Assembly (NCBI GenBank): GCA_963920665.1
Contig: OY987268.1
Coordinates: forward strand, 4,838,501 to 4,902,500
DNA: 64,000 bases
Direction: 5' to 3'
Source of the DNA: Straminergon stramineum
Lineage: Eukaryota > Streptophyta > Bryopsida > Hypnales > Calliergonaceae
Shown here: in pieces, positions 48,060 through 64,000 of the stretch
Layout of the letters: every line of letters begins with the position of its first letter
Numbering within the stretch: the stretch's first letter is position 1
The notes under the pieces: generated by a model
Seen by the model: the letters and a program-made list of their open reading frames with translations, nothing else
Told to the model about the DNA's origin: nothing
The model's database searches: none
Made by a program: the position numbers and the translations under genes

Positions 48060-49010
48060 TTTAAATCAACATAAAATGTGAAGCACAAGTTTAAAGTAAG
48101 AAGAATCCATAATCACTATATCTCTAAAAAACACAAGAAAATAAGAGGAAAGAACAACAATAGTGATAAAAGGAACAAAAACTAGAAGGCGAGAAGTGTT
48201 AAAAGGTAATAATAAGCAAGAAGTAAGATGTAACAAAAAGAAACAAGAAGTAAGAATTAAGATGCAATAAGAAGCAACAAGAAACACAATTTAAGATGCT
48301 ATAAATATCAAGAAAAAACAAATCAAGATACAACAAGAAACAACAAGAGAGGCAAGGTAAGATGCAATAAAATGCAACAAATAACAAGAAAAACAAGAAT
48401 TGAAAGGCAATAAGAAACACAAGTTAAAATGCATCAAGAAGAGATTAAAAGCAAGAATTAAGAAGCAAGAAGAGGCAAGAATTAGGAAACAAGAATTAAG
48501 ATATAACAAGAGGAAACTAGAAGCAAGAAGCAAAAACTAAGAAGCAAGAACAGGTAAGAATTAGGAAACAAGAATTAAGACATAACAAGAGGAAACTAGA
48601 AACAAGAAGCAAAAACTAAGAAGCAAGAACAGGTAAGAATTAGGAAACAAGAATTAAGACATAACAAGAGGAAACTAGAAACAAGAAGCAAAAAGTAAGA
48701 AGCAAGAAGAGGCAAGAATTAGGAAACAAGAATTAAGAGGTAGAAAGAAAAGACTAGAAACAAGAATCAAGAACTAGGAAGCAAGAATTAAGATGTAACA
48801 AGCAAAAACTACAAGCAAGATTTAAGAATTAGAAAGTAAGAATTAAAAGGTAACAAGAAGAAACTAGAAGCAAGAATTAAGAACTAAGAAGCAACAAAAA
48901 GTAAAAACTAATAAGAAAGAAGAAGCCAAAGCTACAAAACAACAAGAGGCAAAACCTAAAAGGCAACTAAAAACAAAGAACAAGAACAAGAAGAAACGGC
49001 GGCTAGGGTT
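48060..49010. repeat. Purine-rich (AAGAAGCAAGAA-type) minisatellite region
   Basis: The plus strand is almost free of T-rich runs and built from variants of AACAAGAAGCAAGAATTAAG. A longer unit of about 78 bp, containing TTAGGAAACAAGAATTAAGA, repeats from about 48480 to 48740. The Phe/Leu/Ser-rich frames on the minus strand are simple-sequence artefacts. The block ends at the two GGCGGCTAGGGTTT copies near 48998 and 49047. Confidence 0.8.
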
Positions 49011-51699
49011 TCAAAACCCTAAATCAATGGTGGCTACATAAAAGTGGCGGCTAGGGTTTTCAAACTCTAGTCATGCACATGACTTGCTTTAGTCATGTGA
49101 CCTACCCTAGTCATTCACATGACTTGCTTTAGTCATGTGACTTCATGTAGTTATGCGACTTACTAAATATGACTATACTAAGCAACTAAGCTATTTTAAC
49201 AACAAAATTTGCTTCAAAGTAGATGTATGTTGCAATACATTTCTACAAAATGTCTAAAAGAAAATTGCAAGGCCTTCAACACCTATAGTTATGGCAAAAA
49301 AAGACAACTTAGCAAATGCCTTACATCAATCAAAGTATCTATGTCTATGCACTAAGTATATAAGAGTAAAAATATTTGATAGAAACACTATTTAAAAGTA
49401 TCTTTGAAGTAGAAAGAAGGATTATATTTTTATAGTCTATATCCTTCAAAGAACATTTAAGCAACCATTTTTTAATTGCAATACAAGCACGTGTATCGTA
49501 GTGAGCCTCAATCTTCATATGAATAATTTTGTGACTTCTATATGGCCCTTTAAAGTCCCTCTATAAATATGACTTACATAACATTGCAGAGAACCTTTTT
49601 AAGAAAGAAACAAACTTCAATACATGATATATGTGAGTATTTTATTTATATCCTTGATATTTGTAGGTCTAAAATTTTGACCTAGATTGGTCAAAATCAA
49701 TTAAAACTTCTAATTTTTATAATTTGTGTTTGTTTTAGTTTAGATGTGAACCACTTATAGTTTATCATTAGAAAAAAAAATTGTTCACTGCTTAAAACGC
49801 CCATTGAACAATACTTAAATATCTAACTTAGGAAATTCAAAGCCCAATAACAAAAAAAATATAAATAGATAAAGGTTTGTCTCTAATTCATCCTTCAAGA
49901 TTTCATCCAACACTTTATTTTAGCCTATAAGTCTAAATTCATTTTTAATTTCAAAATTGGATTCTAAATATCACTACATTTCAAGTTCCCTTTTTGACTT
50001 GAATTGGATGAACTTTCGTATTTTTTTATCTAAAACTAATACTATAGAATATTCAATTTCATTGTTCTCTATCTTCCATAATTTTTATCTATTTTTTAAA
50101 GTGTGATATGTTACTAGAATTTTCTACAAATTAACTAAGTGATCTTGAATTCAAATTTGGATTTAATAAATTCTTAGAGGTTTGACCTAAACCTCTAATT
50201 TGTAGCACAAATATAGTTTCTATAAGAAGAGAAAAAACAAAATGCCAAATTTAAGGACATGCCTTGGAATTTGTTTCCACCACATCCCCATTCTCCAACA
50301 ATTCAATAGGTATATTGTAATTGTATCAAGAGGTTTGCTTTAATCCATTTTTATTGCATTTATTGTGTTTTTGTATATAACTTAAATAACAACTTTTACA
50401 ACAAGAGGTATAAATTAGATATATGATCTAATTCTTTTCTTTCAACCTATTTCTTTCTACTTTTCCCTCTTTACTTTCTCTATATTATTTTTAATATTTT
50501 TTTTTCCTTTATTTTTGGGGATAGTTTAGAATTGCAATCTTTAACTTCTATTACTACTAACTGATTTCTAATTACTTTAGGAATCAAACAATTGTAATGA
50601 CATCAACTTCATAACTGCTAACTAAATATCTACTTAAGACTTTGAAACTTCATTTGATCAACTATGTGTATTGTAATCAACAATCTCTGTATAATTCAAA
50701 GTCAAATCCCTATAAGGGGGTCATATTAATCTCCTAACCATGTCCAAAGTTTCCAATAGTAACTTGGAACCTACACTTCTTCTTCAAGCACTTAGAGACT
50801 CTCAACACAAATCGCACTCCTTGCTTACTCTTGCTTCATGACCACTTGGGTATGAATTTTGCTCACATTCTTCTTTCTTTTCCTTGAATTAGATCTTTCC
50901 TAAGCTTCAAGTATTTTTTCTAAATTCCACAACCTTCAATCTATATTACCAGTTTAAATGCATTAGGTTTTGTTTTGTATTAACCATCACAATCAATTAG
51001 CATAATTAGTCAAACACATGACAAGTTCCAATATTGGGTCAAGGGAGGCCTGGTTTTCATCTTGGGTTCTCAGGCTTAGTCCCACCTTGGTGCTTTGGTC
51101 TGTCTATAGGCTTTTATTCCTCTCTAATTTTCCCTTAAATCCTCAAAAAAAAATTCATTATCTTCTATTATTAATTACTTTATTCTTCTCTATTCTTTTT
51201 CTAATTTCTATAAATTTTTTAAATATATTAATAAAAATATAAACATATGCCATTCTAAATTATTTGGACATTAATTCTTTAATAGACACATTATACAAAA
51301 GAAAATAATTTATTTTAATAGGTATTAAACAAAGTCATGCCTTAATTTTAAGGAATGACCTCTAGGGGCAAAATATAAAAGAGTCATCTTAGATTGCCCA
51401 CCTTTTCCTTAGGCTTCCTCCAAAGGATAAAAAATAACTACCAAAGAAATATATCTACAAAATATGACTAAAGTGAAAGTATGACTTAGCACTTTCCAAA
51501 TATATTCCCCATCCAAATTTCTTCAGGCTGCCCTAAAGGAAAAAAATGTGACTATCATAGAAATATGACTGCAAAATATGACTATTAAATATGACTATGC
51601 GTTCCTAAACATGTTCTCCATGAAGCCCTATAAAATATTTTGGTGTTCCAAACAAATGTATACTATAAGCCCACGATGTATAAGGCCAAAATATAAGTA

Positions 51700-51807
51700 G
51701 CAATCATATTTCTCTCCAAAGTATTGGCCTCCAAAAACATTACAAGTAGTCACCAATCATCCTCAATCATATTTTCAGAGTCATAAAACATCCATTTTGT
51801 TTTAGTG
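51700..51807. mobile_element. Internal CACTA-like right end within the larger element
   Basis: The stretch ends, inverted, CACTAAAACAAAATGGATG, closer to the left end at 46792 (CACTACAACAAAATGGATG) than the outer right end is. No TCC follows (TTG instead). It may be the original right end, with 51808-53815 added later, or a remnant of a nested sister element. A short open frame (51805-51996, with LINDDIEANDIQYFEADYD) follows at once; its acidic end resembles nothing I can name. Confidence 0.65.
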
Positions 51808-52714
51808 TTGGATAAGACAACTAATTTTCATGGACTAGAAGCCACGACCTTGCATGAAGACCTCATACCAAAGACACCCATCATGTACGATGCAGTGGAA
51901 GTAAAGCCCAATGTGGTTGCAACTGCATTGCAATGTCTGATTAATGATGACATAGAAGCAAATGACATACAATACTTTGAGGCAGATTATGATTGATTCC
52001 CCAATCATGGCTACAAGTGTTGTAAATGAAGTTGTCTTTCATGTTTTAATTTGAATTTTGTATATAAAATCCCCTTCAACACATCACATAGAAACACACC
52101 ATGTAATCGTGTTGGTCTTTGTAGGAAAATGTCAATGAAATGAATAGCATTTATCATATAATACATCAAGCACCAACGCTGCCATTGCACTCTCTTGCAA
52201 GATTGATCATCTTTTCTTGACCTAATGTGTATATGAAAGAATAAACCCTCTATGTAATGATAACGAAGTCTACGTTTGAAATACTACTTCTGAGGACTGC
52301 CGTTGTCACCAAAAGTGTATGTGAACCTTAAAATCAAAATACGTTTCACATGCATTTGGAGACCCTTCCTCAATCCCTTCCTACGAGATGATTTGAATAT
52401 GAACCCATCTATTGTCTCCTACCATTAATTGATTTATTTTTTTGTAATTCACTTGTAAAACCTATGAGTAATATAAATTAATGAATTGAAATATGAACAT
52501 GTGGCACCTGAATTTATTGGATGCCAATTTTGTTATAGACAAAATACACAACAAAAAATAATCTATTTTTTTAATAGAAATAAAAAAAAAGTGATGTGTA
52601 CACCCCAAGGGATGTCCCTATGGCCAAAATATGAGAAGGCCATTTTAGATTGCCCACCTTTTCCTTGGGTTGCCCATACACACAAAAAAAAAATATGACT
52701 ACGAAATGTGATTG

Positions 52715-53520
52715 AAGCAAAAATATTACTAGGACCTATCCAAGCATATTTCCCACCCAAATTTACCTTGGGCCAACCTAAAAGAAAAAAAAAGTCACAA
52801 CCATAAAGATATGACTACAAAATATGATTGCCTACAAAATATGACTATGAAATATGACTGAAGCAAAAATATTACTAGGACCTATCCAAGCATGTTTCCC
52901 ACCCAAATTTACCTTGGGCCAACCTAAAAGAAAAAAAAAGTCACAACCATGAAGATATGACTGCAAAATATGATTGCCTACAAAATATGACTATAAAATA
53001 TGACTGAAGCAAAAATATGACTAGGACCTCTCCAAGCATGTTTCCCACCCAAATTTACCTTGGGCCAACTTAAAAGAAAAAAAAAGTCACAACCATAAAG
53101 ATATGACTGCAAAATATGATTGCCTACAAAATATGACTATGAAATATGATTGAAGTAAAAATATGACTAGGACCTCTCCAAGCATGTTTCCCACCCAAAT
53201 TTACCTTGGGCCAACCTAAAAGAAAAAAAAAGTCACAACCATGAAGATATGACTGCAAAATATGATTGCCTACAAAATATGACTATGAAATATGATTGAA
53301 GTAAAAATATGACTAGGACCTCTCCAAGCATGTTTCCCACCCAAATTTACCTTGGGCCAACCTAAAAGAAAAAAAAAGTCACAACCATAAAGATATGACT
53401 ACAAAATATGATTGCCTGCAAAATATGACTATGAAATATGATTGAAGTAAAAATATGACTAGGACCTCTCCAAGCATGTTTCCCACCCAAATTCACCTTG
53501 GGCTGCCCTAAAAGAGAAAA
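52715..53520. repeat. 146-bp tandem repeat array, about 5.5 units
   Basis: The anchor AGGACCT occurs at 52731, 52877, 53023, 53169, 53315 and 53461, a steady 146-bp step. Each unit holds the same order: CCAAGCATGTTTCCCACCC, CCTTGGGCCAACCTAAAAG, an A-run, then about five ATATGACT/ATATGATT motifs. Units differ at only a few bases, so amplification is recent or they are kept alike by conversion. It forms the right subterminal zone of the CACTA element. Confidence 0.95.
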
Positions 53521-53818
53521 AATTCACAACCATAAAGATATGACTGTCAAATATGATTGTTGTAAAAATATGACTACCAAATATGACTAGATGTTCTCCA
53601 AACATGTTCCCTATCGTTCCCTATGAAGTATTTTGGTGTTCCCAATGGGCGTATACTATACGTCCTCAAAATACCACGCTAGAATATGACTAACTGTCAT
53701 ATTTGTAGTCATATTCTTTTCCAAGGTCTTAGGCTCCAAAAATATGACTGTGAGTAGTTGCCAGTCATCTCTAGTCATATTTTCATAGTCATAAAACACT
53801 GGTTTTCTTGTAGTGTCC

Positions 53819-55642
53819 ACATTACTTTTCTCATCAACATGTCAATTGCCACATCATGGATGGTCTAAATTAAAAAAATCCCACGAAGCTTTCCTCACCC
53901 ACTTGGCACTAATCTGGTACACCCTAACAAGATTTTAGTACCCTCAAAAACCATGTTTCTATGGATGTTAGCTCAAAAACATCAAATGCTAGGGCATCAT
54001 TTTTTATTTTTTTGCCTTGTTAATCTTGACTTGATTTCATCAGCAACAACATTGACATTAGCCTTTATTTTGGCACCATGGGGCAAAATTGCACCATTTC
54101 AAAATAAATGTCTAGTTTTTACCAGATTAAAGTAATCTTTTTCGGCCAATTTTTTTCCATTTCTATTAAAAATGTGGATGAAGTTGCCAAAATTGGATGA
54201 AAAAGTGTACGAATATAAGTGAAAAGTATTTTTTTGTCCAAAAGATGGGTGAATATTGAAATACAATATAGTAGAACCACCCACTACTATCTACTTAAGC
54301 ATTTTGTGCATGATCTAGAGTAATAGAATGCATTGTTAAATTTTTGCCCTATAGAGAGATAGAAATGATGAGCATTCTCAAATTTTCATAATTTTTTTTC
54401 TAAAATTCAAATTGTTATCAATTTTAGAAGCCAAAAGTTTGCTTGCTCCCATCCCTATTATATAGGTTCTTCCATCACTACTCATCTAAAGACTAATTTA
54501 GCTCGCAAAATGAAGCACACGTGTCATAACAATGATGGATGGAAGATGGTGGGAAACCAAAAAACTAATGGTTACTTATTGGTCTTCCGTCTATTGAATT
54601 TCCCGTTATGTATGTGTTGGTCATGGGAGGTTCTACCATACTTCACTAAATTTTAAGTGATCGCCATCTTGGCACTTTCTCAAAAATTTAAAAAAAAGGG
54701 TTGGTTAACATTAGTAGACATCACCAACAATGTGCACTTGTCTAATTCTAAACTTAACAAAAAAGGGTTTGTTATAGTCAATACAATATAGGATGGGATA
54801 TTTTGTGCTTAGGTCATGGGCCCCTTGCAATGAAAGTTCGCTTCAATAAATAAATGAATTAGTGATAGTCCTAAAGATGTGAGCTCATATAGAGCCAAGA
54901 GCGGTATGTATGTGTAGGTGGGCTACAAGTCCACTTCAAGAGTTTTTACAAGTCCTTTTTCATTTGGAAAGTCTATATAATATTATAGATCTTAGATTAA
55001 ACTTCTATTTACTAAGAGTTCATTTGTTCATTTGTTTTATGTATTTTTCATCTATCTTTTTGCAATTTGGTTCTATTGTATATTTGTATTGAAATATTCT
55101 AAAGTTTAAATCATATTATAAAATTACCTGCAAATGTAAAATCATCATTCATTAATACTAACTCCAAACTAATTCAGTTGTTATGATCTTGAAAATCTCA
55201 CTTTATTGAATTTTCATTCTTAAGATTCGCAGTAAATAAATTTATTCAATTAATACAAGAGCTCAAATAATTCCTTTAACACTCAATGTCTCTCACTCCA
55301 TCAAAAATACTTCAACAATTGTTCATACCTTCACCAAATTTTGGTTTAATAAGTCAATGATAGTGAAAAAGAAAATAAATACCATGATATTTTATCTAAA
55401 ATTATATTTTAGACAATTATTGAAAAGGTTGTCATTCATAAAGAAAAATATTTTTTGTTGAGAACATCTACATTCAAATGAACTAGATTAGAAAAAACAA
55501 TGATGAATGAGAATATTGATTCTTTAAAAGATAAGATCTCTAAACTCACATGAGCTATAAAAAGATATCATCACCTAGAATGATAATATCTGGTACCTAC
55601 AATTAAAGCCTAAATACCACATAAAACATCTAACTTGAGCTT
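53819..55642. other. Intergenic, 3' side of the receptor kinase gene
   Basis: AT-rich, with no gene or clear repeat seen. It would contain the 3' untranslated region and poly-A site of the kinase gene near 55.5 kb (minus strand). Confidence 0.4.
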
Positions 55643-61443
<5,801 letters not shown>

Positions 61444-61487
61444 CTGAAGGAACATCCCACACTTGAAATTAAACTCCAATTGGTTAA

Positions 61488-62104
61488 CCCCTAAGCGCTC
61501 CGACATACATTTTCTAGACGATGAACATATTGAAATTGGAGTTTCATCCTCTACAAACTCTATCCTCGTATTGTACAGTTTTCGGGGCATTGAATCCATA
61601 AAGGTAGACCTCCCTATTTGTACAATGTGACAATTTCTATCATTTGTAGTCAATGTTTTACATTTGCACATAATTTTTTTGATTTATACACTATTCGTAC
61701 TACGGCACAATTTTTGTCAACCACCCTTCATTATAGATTTTCTTGAAGTCTTTCTTGATTGTGTCCATTTTATCATCTACATTAAATTATTTGTCCTTAT
61801 CTATACTCATAGTTTTATGAAAAATTCGGACAACCCCTATTTGTTCAAGCTAGCTTATTAATAAAAATTCCTACTACATGATGTTTTTATGTAGCCTAAT
61901 TTATATATATTAGAGTATGTAGAATTTCTTGAACCCTATAATAGCACTACATATTCTATAAAATTTTCCCCCTTTGAATTAAATGGACTCTATCTTTTAA
62001 CTCACGTAGTTTTCTAAAACTCAAGAGTAATCTCTCCGGGACTTAATAATGATTTTTCTCAAATTGTCAACTCTAGATATGATTCTGGACGTTACATTTA
62101 GGGG
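61488..62104. mobile_element. TTAA-flanked TIR element (piggyBac-like), 617 bp, with empty site in copy A
   Basis: Left CCCCTAAGCGCTCCGACAT, right inverse CCCCTAAATGTAACGTCCA, with TTAA at 61484-61487 and 62105-62108. Copy A has a single TTAA between the same flanks (CCAATTGG before, ATGCTAT after; TTAA within 16728-16732). This is the reverse of the situation at 15790-16712, so both insertions happened after the segmental duplication. Confidence 0.92.
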
Positions 62105-62138
62105 TTAAATGCTATATATCTACAGTTATTGCAAAACT

Positions 62139-62213
62139 TTTTTTTTTTTTAAACAAACAAAATGGAATGTCATGGCAAGGCAAAAAGATAAGGTACAAGG
62201 GAACCAGACACAA
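62139..62213 (-). mobile_element. Non-LTR retrotransposon tail (copy B)
   Basis: Same fragment as 17229-17330, with the T-run at 62139-62150. In copy B the following sequence (about 62215-62455) differs from copy A and is GC-richer. This suggests either a longer surviving part of the retroelement in B or a deletion in A. Confidence 0.5.
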
Positions 62214-62569
62214 GAACATTGCCAAACATTTTGATGCTGTGCTCTGTGGATACGCAAAGCAACCAAATGAATGTGAACTTGCAGCAAGCCCACGTACTGA
62301 TTAAGATGAGACAGGGACTACTCACATGGATCGAAGAACTCCAGAGGAACAGAAAAGTCCTGCTGGAAGTGGTCCAGAGAGCTTGTTTGCATTTTCTATC
62401 CAGCTGGGCACACGAGAAATCAAGAAGACACCACTTGGCAAATTGGGCAAATTGAATCAATTTGAAAGAATCCAAGGCATGTTGCAATAACCAAACATGA
62501 GACTGAGGGAAGTCCCATCAAAACAACTCCAGTTTACAAACTCACAACCCAACCACTCAATTGATAGGT

Positions 62570-63494
62570 ATACCAAACACTGTTATTTGGCAAAATAGCA
62601 ATTTGGGGCAGCTCACTAAGAAAGAAATTTTTGGATTTTTTCTTTTAAAATTTCACATAACATGTGCTCAAGGAGTAGCTTTAAGCATGACAATTTTCAT
62701 AACCTTTGTCTACATGGTTAAACAGTTTTTGTATGATATCTAGTTTCTATTGCTTCATGGGTAGCTCAAAAACATATCTTTTTAAGAAATAAAAATTTGA
62801 ACTTGGTTTCCCAGATTTGTATATAAGTGGAAAACTTTTAATCATTCCAAATGTTTGATTGACAAGATGAAAGTTATGAGGAGTTTTAGTTTGTAGGTAG
62901 TTATAAAATCTCCACTCTAAAATAAACTTTGAAGTCCTTTACTTAACTCAATTTTCAATCTTTTTGAAAAAAATAAAACTATTGAATGTAGATTGTTCAT
63001 GAAAGCATTACAACCATAGAATTGGAATTTTTCTTAACAATTTCGTATTTTGAATCATTCTATACTTTTTTCAACTTAATTTCTTTTCAAGCATGAATAT
63101 GAATATTTTTTCGGTTGAGATCTTTTGCATGTATTCCCAACTTATTTCTTCAATACATTAAGGAGAGTAACAAGTTGTAGGATCTACACATTTTTGTGTA
63201 AAAAGTTTGAAAGATGAAACCTAACCATTTGGAAAGAGTTGAAAACACTTCTTTTTGAAATCCAAGCATCATGATTGATTAGGTTTCTTATCATGAAATT
63301 TTAGGAGGGTGCACACTAACAAGTTAACTAATCTTATTATGAAATTTTAGGAGGGTGTACTCTAACAAGTTAACTAAAGAATCCTACGTTTGAATTTGTT
63401 AATGAATAAAATATATATGAAGATTATAGCCTTGCTTTGGATTTGAATATTGTAAAGCAATTTTGGGCCTAAAAACATCAAATTTCTTTAGGAG
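62570..63494. mobile_element. Relic of TTAA element family (copy B)
   Basis: Partner of 17440-18209; right end CTTTAGGAG followed by TTAA (63495-63498). A short tandem duplication around TTAGGAGGGTG..ACTCTAACAAGTTAACTAA at about 63300-63375 is present here only. Confidence 0.6.
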
Positions 63495-63911
63495 TTAAAT
63501 TGGCATGAAAATAGCTCCAAAAATTGAACATATATGTATATATGTTCATAAAGGTCTAAAATCTATGATTGGTATAGATTTATGTTTTAGAATAAATGTT
63601 TTGAAAAAGTGCCAAAGTATTGGAATATGTGAGACATTAAAGTGGTCATATGAAGTAGGCCTTGCAAGGTGAATTATTTGTTCTATGGGATAATTGTAAA
63701 AAAAATTTACCCCATTTTATGTTGCATTAAATCTATCTTTTTCACCCCTCCTATCTAATTCAAAATATGAATTCAAAAATCCCAAATTTTACCATGGGTG
63801 GCAAAAAAGAAATTCCTACATTTTCCCATGGGTAAATGAACCTTACAAGAACCACTTTAATGTCCTGCTTGGGATATTATCAATTCAATGAGATTGATGT
63901 TGTTGCAAGTA

Positions 63912-64000
63912 AGGTAAACTAACCTATGACAAGCAAAGTGCCCAAGGTAGACACTTAGGAAATGACCCATTGTAGTCTTATATCACACCATGACATAATT
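63912..64000. mobile_element. TA-flanked MITE, AGGTAAAC family, cut by window end
   Basis: Begins AGGTAAACTAACCTATGAC after TA (63910-63911), as at 18569. Same position in the segmental duplication, so it predates the duplication. Confidence 0.8.

Larger units (their letters stand above)
46792..53815. mobile_element. CACTA (En/Spm) DNA transposon, 7.0 kb, no intact transposase
   Basis: Starts CACTACAACAAAATGG and ends, inverted, CACTACAAGAAAACCAG, the usual plant CACTA terminus. TCC is duplicated on both sides (46789-46791 and 53816-53818). Both subterminal zones are packed with AGTCATATTTT / AAAATATGACT motifs, like the repeated sites to which the accessory protein of CACTA elements binds. 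I found no TNP2-type transposase frame in the middle. An extra CACTA-like end inside (to 51807) shows it is composite. Confidence 0.85.

Noticed and set aside
48066..48533. Overlapping Phe/Leu/Ser-rich minus-strand frames resembling membrane proteins
   Set aside because: They come from the reverse strand of a purine-rich minisatellite; simple-sequence composition, three overlapping frames, no domain.
48980..49070. GGCTAGGGTTT copies considered as telomeric repeat
   Set aside because: Only two imperfect TAGGGTT units about 50 bp apart, not a tandem telomere array.

Overview
The window is nuclear DNA of a land plant. Spliced genes with GT-AG introns, a leucine-rich-repeat receptor kinase of plant type, a plant-type mitochondrial ribosomal protein (mS35) exon, and CACTA and PIF/Harbinger transposons all point that way. 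The AT-rich, deeply repeat-filled sequence and the plant pogo-like and PIF-like transposases suit a non-seed plant such as a bryophyte, lycophyte or fern, but the species cannot be fixed from sequence alone. Most of the window is mobile DNA in various stages of decay.

Layout. 0-4.5 kb: MITE-like relics, a TTAA-flanked inverted-repeat element (761-1397) and a 107-bp hairpin. 4.56-8.69 kb: a two-gene PIF/Harbinger transposon with convergent Myb/SANT-like and DDE transposase genes, both broken by stops. 8.7-13.5 kb: AT-rich repeats and a 550-bp TA-flanked MITE. 13.68-18.66 kb: copy A of a segmental duplication carrying a kinase-less fragment of an LRR receptor gene. 19.52-23.86 kb: a pogo-like transposon with a nested TTAA element. 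24.8-27.3 kb: MITEs, then an eIF6 pseudogene that keeps its introns. 28-33.6 kb: a mini-CACTA element, a TTAA element, a dispersed repeat and a weak unknown gene. 33.67-36.11 kb: two related solo LTRs, one nested in the other in opposite orientation. 36.5-41.5 kb: TTAA elements, a long (TA)n tract, an mS35 exon split by two MITEs, and non-LTR retrotransposon tails. 43.1-43.9 kb: a TIR element with a 4-bp target duplication. 46.79-53.82 kb: a complete-ended CACTA element rich in AGTCATATTTT motifs, with a 146-bp tandem array. 55.64-61.44 kb: the only well-preserved gene, an LRR receptor-like kinase on the minus strand. 58.46-64.0 kb: copy B of the segmental duplication, running off the window.

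The most notable system is a family of non-autonomous elements flanked by TTAA whose terminal inverted repeats begin CCCC(T)AAA. These are the hallmarks of piggyBac-type transposons, which are seldom reported from land plants. Copies A and B of the segmental duplication give reciprocal empty sites: each copy carries one such element at a place where the other has a single uninterrupted TTAA. A second theme is three separate MITE families that all begin AGGTA and duplicate TA; two of them sit in one exon of mS35, and removing both with one TA restores the reading frame. Several premature stops and one catalytic substitution across the window fit C-to-T decay of methylated cytosines.
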